This document shows, piece by piece, positions 8,753 to 18,959 of a DNA stretch of 64,000 nt. This DNA comes from Aphrocallistes beatrix. Lineage: Eukaryota; Porifera; Hexactinellida; Sceptrulophora; Aphrocallistidae. Every line of letters starts with the position of its first letter. The stretch's first letter is position 1. Position numbers and translations under genes: made by a program. A model generated the notes under the pieces. That model searched no databases, had not been told where the DNA came from, and worked only from the letters and a program-made list of their open reading frames with translations. The DNA is taken from positions 2,647,001 through 2,711,000 of the forward strand of contig OY725506.1 of the NCBI GenBank assembly GCA_963281255.1. The letters are read 5' to 3'.

Positions 8753-10705
8753 TTAATGTCTGTGAATTAGTATTACACTCACCATGAGGTATACTGGCAC
8801 TGAGAATATCGTGAATATAGCAACAATTACTCCAATATAAGGAGGAAGTGTGCATGTGAACCTTATAACACAAGTATAATCTAAGTATATCAATGTTTGA
8901 TTGTTTTGTAGTAAATCATACTTTTGCCAATCAAAGTTGTTTTCTGATTTCCAAATGCCTATCACCGGTTCCACGTTAGATAAACTTGTGAGATTGTATG
9001 TTTGGCTTATAAGATTAGAAGTTCCATAATAGTCAGAAGAATCGATCGTTATATTTATCATCATTGAAGTAGAAATCATTTCATGAAATGATTGACATTG
9101 ATCAGTATTAGAACAATTTTCTATTAAGTTTGTATAGTTGTATTCAGGTATTACACAGTCAAAAATAACAAATCTTCCTTCTAATGCTCTAGTCTGTTCT
9201 TTAGGAGTCATGCAAGGTACATCAGTTTGAACAATAAAAGAAATATTGAGTGATTTAATATTTTTTAGTCCTGAAATCGTGGTATTTGGGGGAACCCATA
9301 AAACATTTCCTTCTTTAGAATTAGTTGAAAGATGAAATGAATAATTTTGGTAAAGAAAAGTGTCCGAATCCCCAATAGTTGCAAAATACGTAGAACCACA
9401 ATCATAGGTGTAATAATAAGTTGAGGAATATACTTCAGCAGTAACCTTAGAGCATGATTCCATTGCTTTATATAGATTGGTATGCTTCAACTTATAATAA
9501 TCTCCTGGATGTACTAATAACACTGAACTCCAGCCATTTATAGCAAGTGGTATGATAAATCCTACCATTATGACTGTAATGCATGCGATGACAATAGAAT
9601 AATATCGAAGAAGAATATTCTGACTTTTCATTCCTGAAAACGTAATTGGATTCAATAGAGGGACAGTTACTTGAGTTTGTAAACTTTCATTCTCATTGAA
9701 ATGACTATATCCTCTAAATTTAACTTTTTTTGATCTATCAAAAAGAAATTTCCAAAGAATCATGAAAAATATCGTATATAAAATACTCGTGAAAAAGAAA
9801 ATAAGTTCATTGAATAGAACAGAAGAGAAAAGGATATTTGAATATCCTTGTATTGGAGACAGAAAAATAGAAAAATAGATAAATTCTATTAAGAGAGGGA
9901 TACTTAAAAGCATTGCAAGTATGAAGTTTCCCCAAGAAAGACATCTGAATAGAACCGTCGATCGATAAATATTTTCAACTCTTTCATGACCCATAGCATT
10001 CCTTAAATTATTATTTGATAAAATATTATCAATTAACTTCTTAACAATATCATTACCTTCTCTAGCAAAACGGAATATTAAAACAAACCGTATAAAATAT
10101 ATTGGAGTAACAAAAAGAACTAGATAAATGATCACTTCTTGATTTATAATTGGATTATTTACATTTTCGAAAAATATTAAACAAATTAGTAAACCAGATT
10201 CAACCAAAAAAACCCAGAAATATCGCAATATCGGCAGGGTGAAATAATGACCAAAATTATTTTTTTTCTCTTGGAAAAAATACATAACTTGAAGCATAAC
10301 CAATAACCCAAATGACATGATAGCATCTTGAAATGAAAACCAAAAGTTAAGCACTAAATTTAGACTGATGGGTTCGACATAGTACACAAACAATGATTTG
10401 ATAAGATAGGAGGTTTTAATGAGATTAAAAACTGAAGTCATTAACATTACGAAGAGCAGACAGAACATGATACGATAATGATCATAGTAAGGTCTATGTT
10501 CTTCTGGATCTGATGCATTCTTAATAGTTTTATAGGATTTCAGACTTTGAATGAATAACTGACCTGAGAGTCTGATTAAGAACGGGAGAACTGCCAATGT
10601 GATCAGAATCTCAATAATATATATAATCATGTAGATGGATTTGAACTCAACTCCCATTGTAGCCAATAGGGAATTAGATGTTAGAAGATTAAAGTAGGAA
10701 AACAT
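8753..10705 (-). CDS. P3: nine-span membrane protein, clade A2
   Basis: 650 residues, intact, with all eight ectodomain cysteines. The ATG at 10705 follows an in-frame TTG as in P1. The first span differs from other copies (FKSIYMIIYIIE in place of FKYSFLTVYIIE), and the fifth-span exit reads FRFAREGND rather than FRFAKEGND. The leader before the ATG is recognisable for about 55 bases, then diverges where the TATA box should be, so this copy appears to have lost the family promoter. It may be silent or use a new promoter. Confidence 0.82.
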   Translation of the reverse strand: MFSYFNLLTSNSLLATMGVEFKSIYMIIYIIEILITLAVLPFLIRLSGQLFIQSLKSYKTIKNASDPEEHRPYYDHYRIMFCLLFVMLMTSVFNLIKTSYLIKSLFVYYVEPISLNLVLNFWFSFQDAIMSFGLLVMLQVMYFFQEKKNNFGHYFTLPILRYFWVFLVESGLLICLIFFENVNNPIINQEVIIYLVLFVTPIYFIRFVLIFRFAREGNDIVKKLIDNILSNNNLRNAMGHERVENIYRSTVLFRCLSWGNFILAMLLSIPLLIEFIYFSIFLSPIQGYSNILFSSVLFNELIFFFTSILYTIFFMILWKFLFDRSKKVKFRGYSHFNENESLQTQVTVPLLNPITFSGMKSQNILLRYYSIVIACITVIMVGFIIPLAINGWSSVLLVHPGDYYKLKHTNLYKAMESCSKVTAEVYSSTYYYTYDCGSTYFATIGDSDTFLYQNYSFHLSTNSKEGNVLWVPPNTTISGLKNIKSLNISFIVQTDVPCMTPKEQTRALEGRFVIFDCVIPEYNYTNLIENCSNTDQCQSFHEMISTSMMINITIDSSDYYGTSNLISQTYNLTSLSNVEPVIGIWKSENNFDWQKYDLLQNNQTLIYLDYTCVIRFTCTLPPYIGVIVAIFTIFSVPVYLMVSVILIHRH

Positions 10706-10759
10706 CAAGAGATACTCTATCCAATATTACGCAGTAGTCTAAAACAACAGAACACTTTT

Positions 10760-11122
10760 CTTGCAATTAAAAACGTTCTTCCGTTTCGGAATTGCGGGAA
10801 TCAAAACTTAAAAAATAAAAAAAAGTTGGAATAAAAATGAATAATAATAAAATGGGTGACAATGACGTGATAATTCCATGTTGAGCCGATATCTCCGCCT
10901 GAGGTCAGAATTTAGTGGCGCCATATCCAAAAAAAAGTCAACTTTCTAAATGGTAGTTTCTTCAATCAATTCGTTATACTATTGTAGGCTCATTATTGCA
11001 GGCTGTCATCCTTACTATTTAACCTCAATTAATGTTTATTTTTAGTGTGTTTGCTATATTATTACATCGGATCTATGATCCAATATCCTGACTATTAAAA
11101 CTCGATTAATGTATATATATAT
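10760..11122. repeat. Degenerate Helitron-like H1 fragments upstream of P3
   Basis: Positions 10853-10985 are a decayed reverse copy of the H1 left half (GACAATGACGTGATAATTCC ... CAATCAATTCGTTA). Positions 11084-11122 hold an H1 left end (ACTATTAAAACTCGATTAAT) running into a TA tract where the H2 element begins. Nothing coding. Confidence 0.5.
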
Positions 11123-11750
11123 ACAAATGCGCTTCGCTTACTTGCGCTGCGCGGCTTGCGGACACTATGTGTCCGCAGAGTCGCCCTGAGGGCGCCTGAA
11201 GTTACTCATTCTAGCCTATTTTGTGATTTTTTAAAAAATTTAATAAATATTATAAACAAAGGTTAGCCAATAGTTACTCATATCGATCTGAAAATATGAT
11301 ATTCGAAATCTACACCCCTAAAAACCCTATGTCAACCGTTGGAAGCTAGTCTCGAGCATAATCTTCGAAATTCGTCAAATCGTGTTAAAATATGTATATA
11401 AAGGTGTGAAAACATACATATAACCTTTTTACAGCCATACTCCATAATATAATTGAGACATATATATAAGTTATTGCTTTGAATTATTAATAGCAATGAC
11501 AGCCTACCATAGTATCGTACAATGATTTCTATTGTGAGAGTGAAGCCATACATAGTACCGTACATAGCAATGTGTAAAAAATTGTTTTCCATTTTTTTTG
11601 TAGAGGTATGAAAACTTTTATTATATTTTCGAACTTAATCCTAGATTCATCATTTTACACCTACATGCCAATTTTCGTATCTCTACGATTCGCCAATTCA
11701 TCAATCAATTCGGACAAACAAACAAAAAAATCCTAGCGTTTTAATATATA
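11123..11750 (-). mobile_element. Element H2, full length, reverse orientation
   Basis: A non-autonomous element of about 628 bp. Its 5' end (right side here) reads TATTAAAACGCTAGGA followed by T-rich sequence; its 3' end is GC-rich with GTGTCC/GGACAC pairing and a GCGCTTCGCTTACTTGCGC motif. The other complete copy is at 35063-35606 on the plus strand. The T/A-rich start, 3' hairpin and lack of clear inverted termini suggest a Helitron or Helentron derivative, but I see no Rep/helicase gene and no clean CTRR end. Confidence 0.5.
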
Positions 11751-11757
11751 AGATATA

Positions 11758-11779
11758 TCCTTACTATTAAAACTCGATG

Positions 11780-11820
<41 letters not shown>

Positions 11821-12315
11821 GTAACGAATTGATTGAAGAAACTGCCGGGCGCAGAAGGCTGATTTTTGGCATGTGGGAGTCTTTTGGCTATGGCTCCAGT
11901 AAGTTCTGAGTTCAGAGCAAAATGTCGACTCATCATGGAATTATGACGTCATTGTCACATTTTTAAAAGTTAAGCAACACAGTTATTCGGGCATAACTCA
12001 GCCATTATAGGAGATAGAAGGCTGAAATTTTAATAGAATCTGTATACTAACATACCTCACATATGATGCGACTTTCATCAAAAAATGATGACTCATCACT
12101 TTGTTATGACGTCATCATTACGCATCAAAAATTTCAAAATTGACAAATTTGGTGATTTTTCGAGTGATATCGATTAGCACAGTAGAACAGACATATTTAG
12201 AGATGTTATCTCCCTTATAATTAACCAATGTGACTCCAGGCGACCGAAGGGAGCCTCCGGCGGACACGTAGTGTCCGCCAGCCGCGCAGCGCAAGCAAGC
12301 GCGAAGCGCGCTTGT
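11758..12315 (+). mobile_element. Element H1, tandem copy 1
   Basis: Starts TCCTTACTATTAAAACTCGA, passes through a long TA microsatellite and GTAACGAATTGATTGAAG, and ends in a GC-rich tail with a GGCGGACAC..GTGTCCGCC hairpin and GCGAAGCGCGCTTGT. Shares its 3' plan with H2. Another full copy is at 20541-21100 in reverse. Probable non-autonomous Helitron/Helentron-like element. Confidence 0.55.
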
Positions 12316-12824
12316 ATATATATATATATATATATCTGTAACGAAATGATTGAAGAAACTGCCGGTCATAGAAAGCTGATTTTTGGCATGTGGGAGTATT
12401 TTGGCTATGGCTCCAGTAAGTTCTGAGCTCAGAGCAAAATGTCGACTCATCATGGAATTATGACGTCATTGTCACATTTTTAAAAGTTAAGCAACACAGT
12501 TATTCGGGCATAACTCAGCCATTATAGGAGATAGAAGGCTGAAATTTTAATAGAATCTGTATACTAACATGTCTCACATATGACTATCATCAAAAAATGA
12601 TGACTCATCACTTTGTTATGACGTCATCATTACTCATCAAAATTTTTAAATTCACAAATTTGGTGATTTTTCGAGTGATATCGATTATCACAGTAGGACA
12701 GACATATTTAGATATGCTATCTCCCTTATAATTAACCAATGTGACCCCAGGCGACCGGAGGGAGCCTCCGGCGGACACAAAGTGTCCGCCAGCCGCGCAG
12801 CGCAAGCAAGCGAAGCGCGCTTGT
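12316..12824 (+). mobile_element. Element H1, tandem copy 2
   Basis: Begins directly at the end of copy 1 with the TA tract and CTGTAACGAAATGATTGAAG, without the usual TCCTTAC start, and ends GCGCGCTTGT. Head-to-tail joining with loss of one 5' end. Confidence 0.55.
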
Positions 12825-13024
12825 CCTTACTATTAAAACTCGATTAATGTGTATGTGTGTATACATCTATATATCTATATATATCTGTAACGAATTGATT
12901 GAAGAAACTGCAACGCACAGAAAGCTCATTTTCGGCATGTGAGAGTTTTTTGACTGTAGCTTCACTAAGTTCTGAACTCAGACCGAAATGTCGACTCATC
13001 ATGGAATTATGACGTCATTGTCAC
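12825..13024 (+). mobile_element. Element H1, truncated tandem copy 3
   Basis: Follows copy 2 with no gap (CCTTACTATTAAAACTCG) and stops after GACGTCATTGTCACC; the 3' half is absent. Confidence 0.5.
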
Positions 13025-13193
13025 CTATATAGCTTTGAAGTAATAATGTGAATATTCAATGAGTTATTAACATATTGATATATACACATTTTCACACCTT
13101 TTAAAAATTTCTTATTTTGAGCTAAAAGATATTTTAATATGTGGAATCCGATTTTCACATTTTAGTAATAATGTGAATATTTATATATATATA

Positions 13194-14168
13194 TGGGGAA
13201 TTTTATGTCAAATCAACCAGTCATTTCACCACCATCAACCGATTTGGTTGACAAGCCACTGATATGTCTTTACTTTTGTGAAAATTTCAGATCCATTGGT
13301 CATGTTTTTTTCGACTTATGATGTCACTAAATTTTGAATTTTTTTCATAGAATGATGCTACATTCCAGCGTAGCTATGGAAACGCATTTTGATCAGTTGA
13401 GGTCATATCTTGAAAATCGCAATAGCAATGCATTCAAATTTGATCTTATTTGATAGCCAATTGGCTGCTTCCAATAAAGCCATAACATAATTTCCATGTC
13501 TAGATTCAATGGTTTACGAGTTATTAGACAAATTGCCAAATGTAACCAAAGTGATGAATTGTGTAATAACTCGTAAACCAATGAATTTAGACGTGGAAAT
13601 TATGTTATGGCTTTATAGGAAGTAGTCTATTTGAATGATATTATAGAGGAAGACATAAAAGCATTTTCAAAATGGTAGAAATTGAGAGTTGTCAGGTCAA
13701 TTTTATATTGTTACAAGCGCGCTTCGCTTGCTTGCGCTGCGCGGCTGGCGGACACAAAGTGTCCGCCGGAGGCGCCCTTCGGGCACCTGAGGTCAACACT
13801 GATTAATTATAAGGGAGATAACATCTCTAAATACGTCTGTCCTACTGTAATAATCGATATGGCAAAAAAATCACCAAATTTATCAATTTTTAAAATTTTG
13901 AAGAGTAATGATGACGTCATAACAAAGTGATGAGTCATCATTTTTTGATGATAGTTGCATCATATGTGAGATGTGTTAGTATACAGAAAATCCTTGGTCA
14001 AACAGCAAAAATTCAAAATTTAATGACGTCATAAGTAAAAAAACCATGACCGATCGATCTGAAATTTTCACAAAAGTAAAGACATATCAGTGGCTTGTCG
14101 CACAACAAATTTCAGACAAATCGGTTGATGGTGGTGAAATGACTGGTTGATTTGACATAGAATTCCCA
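13194..14168. mobile_element. Foldback element with about 155-bp inverted arms
   Basis: The left arm (13194-13345), GGGGAATTTTATGTCAAATC onward, is the reverse complement of the right arm (about 14010-14168). Both sit in TA microsatellite. Inside is a second inverted repeat, 13469-13528 against 13566-13625 (GCCATAACATAATTTCCA), and a reversed 3' half of H1 at 13717-13992. So this is a foldback carrying a nested insertion. Confidence 0.65.
13717..13992 (-). mobile_element. Element H1, 3' half, nested in the foldback
   Basis: Matches the 3' half of H1 in reverse: CAAGCGCGCTTCGCTTGC, GGCGGACACAAAGTGTCC, then TTATAAGGGAGATAAC. It ends where the foldback arm resumes. A 82-codon open frame here is repeat-derived. 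Confidence 0.6.
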
Positions 14169-14183
14169 ATATATATATATATA

Positions 14184-14353
14184 CAGTAGAACTCGGTTAG
14201 TACATACCCCTCCGAGAAGCGGAAAAAGTACGTACTAACCGAGTTGATATTACACAAGAATCTATATAATAAATGAATTCGGGTTCACAGAAATGAGTAC
14301 GTACTAAGCCGAAGTACGTTGTATCCCGAGTACGTACTAACCGAGTTCTACTG
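14184..14353. mobile_element. MITE P (pogo/Tc1-type ends), copy 1
   Basis: 170 bp with inverted ends CAGTAGAACTCGGTTAGTAC and flanking TA. Relatives at 56295-56643 (two nested), 57061-57128 and 57611-57798. No coding sequence. Confidence 0.75.
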
Positions 14354-14493
14354 TATATATATATTACTGATTTTTGGCATGTGGGAGTCTTTTGGCGATA
14401 CTATTACTTATTCGGACAGCTGGAGTTGGAATGGCGGATGTTTCGTCGCTGATTTTTCTTTGAATGAAATTATTGTATCACCCACTTTCATTC

Positions 14494-14838
14494 GGGCATG
14501 CCTAATTTCTAGGATTGGACGGGACCAGGGGTTTATCTAGGTGCTCGGTCGGCAATTATAGGTGCCAGCCTGGTATCGTCCGAGGAGCCAAGGTGTTTGC
14601 AGTGTGATTCGATTTTGGTCCGGGGTTGCTATCACCCCTGGAAGATAAACCACTGTTTGGGTGCCAAATAACTTTTATCACCTCAAAAAAAGTGCCGGAT
14701 TGGAAAATCCTAGATAAACCCATGGACGGAACCGTCCCGGAAAATCTAGATACCGTACCTAATTTCCCGGACGGGACGGCATCCCGTCTCCCGGAAATTA
14801 GGTACCTTTTCGGTCCCATCCCGGAAATTAGGCATGCC
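14494..14838. mobile_element. Element N (GGGCATGCCTAATTTC ends), split by element C
   Basis: Inverted ends GGGCATGCCTAATTTC and GAAATTAGGCATGCC enclose CCGGGACGGGACG-type repeats. A C element (14525-14724) lies inside. Uninterrupted copies are at 48978-49159 and 52345-52533. Confidence 0.65.
14525..14724. mobile_element. Element C inserted in element N
   Basis: About 200 bp with inverted ends GGGGTTTATCTAGG and CCTAGATAAACCC and internal TCGTCCGAGGAGCCAAGG and GTGTGATTCGATTTTGG. Copies are at 61602-61812, 61335-61550 and, split by other insertions, 59039-61333. Confidence 0.65.
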
Positions 14839-15256
14839 TTTTCATTCTCCCATTCTTTCTAGTTGAAAATCACCCATCCCCTCACGAAATAAAAATACAA
14901 CCCTCGCGTGCCATTTGATATCATCTCAAACTGAAAATGCCTCACTTTCTCTTTGCTCTTATACACAATACTCTCCTATCAAATTTCCATTCAAAACAAA
15001 TTCATGTTTCTCAACAGTTTGTAATTCCATTCGAAGAGACATCAGCAACGAAAAATCCGGAACGGAACAGCCGGCAACGAAACATCCGTTTAACCTGAGG
15101 TTGTTTCTCGAATTTTAGTTCTGATTTTGAATTTTTACTGCTGCCTCAGCTCTCCTGTAGTCAAACCTCATTAATACCACTTAATAAAACAGTTATATTG
15201 GCAGAATATCACATATGCCATTTTCCAATACCTGTTCCAAGCGAAGATCATTTATA
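14839..15256. other. Unassigned AT-rich sequence
   Basis: I see no repeat match or supported gene here. The short open frame at 14915-15118 has no recognisable feature. Confidence 0.4.
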
Positions 15257-15385
15257 TTTTAAAGTAGGATAACATCAAGAATACACTATTCAATATTCTG
15301 CAAAGTATTCTAGCACAATAGAAGCCTTTTATAGTGGCTAATGAGCATAATTGTAATATGAGATACCCTTTGAATAATTGATTTT
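15257..15385 (-). pseudogene. Orphan promoter, leader and first codons of a lost clade A gene
   Basis: Reading minus, this has the family leader (GAATATTGAATAG), the ATG with codons matching MLSYF, then unrelated sequence. Upstream are GCCACTATAAAAGG, ATTATGCTCATTAG and CTCATATTACAA. The body of the gene is gone. Together with 15386-16230 it matches the start of P6 and its flank, so it is what remains of the partner gene of P4. Confidence 0.7.
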
Positions 15386-16230
15386 TTGGAATACCCAAAG
15401 TACTATATTATAAGTTAGAATAAATTTATCTCCCAGTCTAGTCAAACTCAGTTAAACTTACTCCCTGTGAAGCTCATTTAGTATCGGATCGGGTGATAAT
15501 TTTTGATGGGATCTAACACATTATTTTATTGGAGGAAGGAGGAGACATTTCTTTTGTCATATTTCATTAACAACTTTAATCAGCATTTTTTAGCTTGCAC
15601 ACATTACCTCTTTAAGTGGGGAACTGTGGAATAGGAGTGATAGAATTCTCAAAAGTTATTTCCCAATTCCCATTCTAAATAGTCTCTTTAATTGTGTGAA
15701 AAGTGGTAAGATAGCGGATTTTGGAACGCTTATGGTTTCAATTAGCACAAATATAAGAGTTGAAAATGTTAATTATAATGTATAATAATTATTGAATTGA
15801 TAGTATTTGAACGTATATGATAATATTAATTTGGGAATTTGAGTGAATTGTTATCCAAATTTGAAAGTATCTTTGCAAAAGCCAAAGGAAAAGGACAAAA
15901 AGGACAGAAAACCGACCAAAAACGATAAAAGAAGGAAAGGGCAGGTAGCCATAAAGTGTACAGTCCTTTCAAAGAAGGACATATAGCAACTTTAGACCAG
16001 TCGTTCTTCTTTGAGCACATATATACCTTTCGAATGGCGGAACTTTCGTCTCCTGAAATGCCCCTTTCGCACTTACTGATTTCTCAATCAAAATTCCTCA
16101 TTCTCACCCTTTTTCAGACATACTCCAATCCAAAAGCCTCACTTTCCGTTCCTTACATATTAGTGCCCGTTTATTTTAGTCTCTAATGAGAGAAAATTTC
16201 GGAGACGAAAATTTCGCTTACTATACACTG
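15386..16230. repeat. Segmental duplication of 27240-28225
   Basis: Same order of shared phrases as the P6-P7 intergenic region: ACTTACTCCCTG, GTGAAAAGTGGTAAGAT, GTACAGTCCTTTCAAAGAAG, GACATATAGCAACTTTAGAC, CTCACTTTCCGTTCCTTACA. The divergence is considerable but collinear. The open frames inside (15826-16020, 15956-16186) are not conserved between copies. Confidence 0.7.
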
Positions 16231-16684
16231 CCTCGACAATATATTAGAGCACATCTTGCTTGCATCATAAATAATCATAAAATTGGTCTATATATGGGAG
16301 CCAAGGAATTCAAACTTCATTTGTGAGATCCACACTCGAATTAATCAGAGTAGAAGATTCCTATTGAAAGCAATATAGTGCTCCAATACTTTTGGCCAGG
16401 CAGTTTGTTTATAAACTATTAATAAATAGATTACACCAGGGTTTCATCCAGCTTTCCAAAGTCATACGCCTAAATGGACGTCACCATTTTTCGACGCGCC
16501 TAGACTCATTTTTATATACCAATTTTATATATGTTTTATGCCGCGCGCCTAGCCCCCAAAATTCATACACCTAATTATGATCCATGAGATCAAATACGCG
16601 CCTCTAGGCGCGCCCAGTACGCCTAGATGAAAGCCTGGATTACACAGCGTGAATACATGAAATGCTTAATGATAAGGGATAATA
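16231..16684. repeat. Tc1-type MITE remnant and CGCGCCTAG-rich repeat
   Basis: 16245-16415 holds TTGCATCATAAATAAT and CTCCAATACTTTTGGCCAGG, the two halves of a Tc1-type MITE. 16440-16640 is an insertion rich in CGCGCCTAG/CATACGCCTA motifs; similar sequence without it follows at 20345-20410 (TTAATAAATAGATTACAC). Confidence 0.45.
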
Positions 16685-16737
16685 TTTCTTAAACAAGCGA
16701 TCTGTGCGCCGACCGCACAGATCGCTTGTTTAAGAAA
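16685..16737. repeat. Perfect hairpin, 24-bp arms, in the 3' flank of P4
   Basis: Arms 16685-16708 and 16714-16737 (TTTCTTAAACAAGCGATC...) with loop CCGAC. It lies about 185 bases after the P4 stop. A degraded version is at 28668-28705 behind P7. Confidence 0.8.
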
Positions 16738-16921
16738 AATATGAATGTTCTACGCCAAGAAAGAATATTCTTACTTGGCACAGAACAAAAAAGTATAGTT
16801 CAAAATTCAAATACATATAAAAAGTAAGTTCAGTTCAGACATATATCTAACAATAAAAACACGCAGGTAAAAGGGAAAGTCAACAATAGTAAAAAGCTCA
16901 AGTTTAACAATAAAAAATAGG

Positions 16922-18919
16922 TTATTTCTTCTTCATACTGGAGCAAAATTCTGCTAGATTATTTCTATGTATCAGTACCACACTCACCATTAGATATGTT
17001 GGTGTCAAAATCAATGTGAGAATACTTATAATTAGGCCATAATAAAAAGAAAGAGTACAACTGAATTTAATAGAACAATAATAATGATCGTTATATGATG
17101 TTGTTCCATTATTCTGTATTAAATTATATTTTCGCCAATCAAATTCAGGTTGAGATGGCGGAACTGGTATCACAGATAAACTAGAGAGATTGTAAATCTG
17201 TGTTTTAATGGTAACAGTCGCAGGAGAGGATGAAGCTGTTCCATCTAAGTTAATCATACTAGAAACTGGAATGGATACATTAAATAATTGACATTCTACA
17301 GTAGTAGAACAGTTTTCAATCAATTTACCATTATTTGTCTCTGGTACCACACAGTCAAAATTCACTGAACCAGATTGCAAAACAAAATATTCTTCATCAT
17401 AATCCAAACAAGGTACATCAGTTTGCATTAGTGAGCTGACGTTTAGCGACGAAAAACCTTTCAATCCTGTGATGATAGTGTTAGAGGGAACCCATAGGAA
17501 TGACGTGCGATTGTAAGGATGACTATAGAAGGCCAAATTATGTAGTAGAGGGATAGTTGAGGTGCTATTATTAAGAGATGCAAAATAAGTTTGATCACAA
17601 TTTTCATTGTAATTTAGTGGATTATTTCTTCCAAAAGTCACCTTAGAACATGTTTCCATTGCTTTATATAAATTAGTTTGCTTCAACTCATAAAATTCCC
17701 CACTATGCACAAATAGTATTGAACTCCAGCCAGTTATAGCAAGTGGTGTAATAAATCCTACCATTACGATCGTTATAAAGGCACTGACGATAGAATAATA
17801 ACTTAAGAGAATCTTCTTCATTTTAGCTCCAGTAAAGGTTTTGGGTTTCAATAATGGAGTACTTTCTTTAGTGTAATCCATTATGTTAAATTCTTCACTG
17901 TAGTGACTATAACCACTAAACCGAACATTCCTTGACTTATCGAATAAAAATTTCCAAAGAATTAAGAAAAACATTGTGTATAGTATGCTTGACAAAAAGT
18001 AGACCAATTCCATTATAAATATTGAAGATAAAAGATATTCTGAATTGGTGTTGATAATAAGTGAGATTATAAGACTATTTATTGCTAAACCTATATACGC
18101 TACTTCAATTGAAGAAGGAATGAAAACTAAAGCTGCAAGTACAAAGTTTCCCCAAGAGAGACATTTGAATAAGACGGTTGCACGATAAATACTCTCTACC
18201 CTTTCATGTCCCATAGCATTCCTCAAGTCATTATTTGATAGAATGTCATTAATCATTTTCTTAACAGTATCATTACCCTCCTTCGCAAAACGAAAAATTA
18301 AAATTACTCGTAGCAAATACATACATTCAAATAAGAACATACTCATACCTCCGAATAGCACAACCATGGCAGATTTAGTTACTTCAAATATAGCTAATGA
18401 AATAGACAATCCAGATTCTGCCAAAAATACCCAGAAAAACCTTAGAATAGCGAGTAAAAGAGTTTTTTTGAAATTGAATCTTTTCTCTTTGAAAAACTGC
18501 ATAACTTGTAGCATACATAACAGCCCGAGTGATATGATAGCATCTTGAAACGAAAACCAAAAATTAAGAACTATATACAGACTGATAGGTTCGACATAAT
18601 ACACAAACAATGGTTTGATGAGGTAAAAAGCTTTAATAATATTGAACACATTGAACAGAATCATTACGAAGAGCAGACAGAACATGATACGATAATGCTC
18701 GTAGTAAGGTATGTGTTCTTCTGGATCTGATGCATTCTTAATTGTTTCTCGATATTTTAATGTTTGAACTAATAACTGACCTGACAGTCTGAGTATGAAC
18801 GGTAATACAGCCAACGTGATCAGTATCTCGAGAATAAAAACAACAAAAAGAACATACTTCCAACTCTCAAGTGTAACTAATAGAGGATAGTTTGTGAAAA
18901 TATAAAAGTAAGTCAACAT
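16922..18919 (-). CDS. P4: nine-span membrane protein, clade B
   Basis: 665 residues, intact. Clade B differs from clade A in the N-terminus (MLTYFYxFTNYPLLVTL), in YRxTIKNASDPEEHIPYYEHYR of the first inner loop, in a longer inner loop after span seven (EEFNxxDYT...TPLL), and in a C-terminal tail beyond the last span ending in lysines (SSMKKK). The ectodomain keeps eight cysteines but its sequons and linkers differ from clade A (ENCSTTVECQLFN). The inner KESTPLL resembles an acidic dileucine sorting signal, which is speculative. Its flank matches that of P7, so the two are duplicates. No TATA box as clear as in P7; an ATATATAAATA run lies about 55 bases upstream. Confidence 0.85.
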   Translation of the reverse strand: MLTYFYIFTNYPLLVTLESWKYVLFVVFILEILITLAVLPFILRLSGQLLVQTLKYRETIKNASDPEEHIPYYEHYRIMFCLLFVMILFNVFNIIKAFYLIKPLFVYYVEPISLYIVLNFWFSFQDAIISLGLLCMLQVMQFFKEKRFNFKKTLLLAILRFFWVFLAESGLSISLAIFEVTKSAMVVLFGGMSMFLFECMYLLRVILIFRFAKEGNDTVKKMINDILSNNDLRNAMGHERVESIYRATVLFKCLSWGNFVLAALVFIPSSIEVAYIGLAINSLIISLIINTNSEYLLSSIFIMELVYFLSSILYTMFFLILWKFLFDKSRNVRFSGYSHYSEEFNIMDYTKESTPLLKPKTFTGAKMKKILLSYYSIVSAFITIVMVGFITPLAITGWSSILFVHSGEFYELKQTNLYKAMETCSKVTFGRNNPLNYNENCDQTYFASLNNSTSTIPLLHNLAFYSHPYNRTSFLWVPSNTIITGLKGFSSLNVSSLMQTDVPCLDYDEEYFVLQSGSVNFDCVVPETNNGKLIENCSTTVECQLFNVSIPVSSMINLDGTASSSPATVTIKTQIYNLSSLSVIPVPPSQPEFDWRKYNLIQNNGTTSYNDHYYCSIKFSCTLSFYYGLIISILTLILTPTYLMVSVVLIHRNNLAEFCSSMKKK

Positions 18920-18959
18920 TAGTAAGAATACATAAATTGTCGATTAGATTTTGAATGTA

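Noticed and set aside
14556..14819. 87-codon frame with Arg/Gly-rich product
   Set aside because: Entirely within nested elements N and C.
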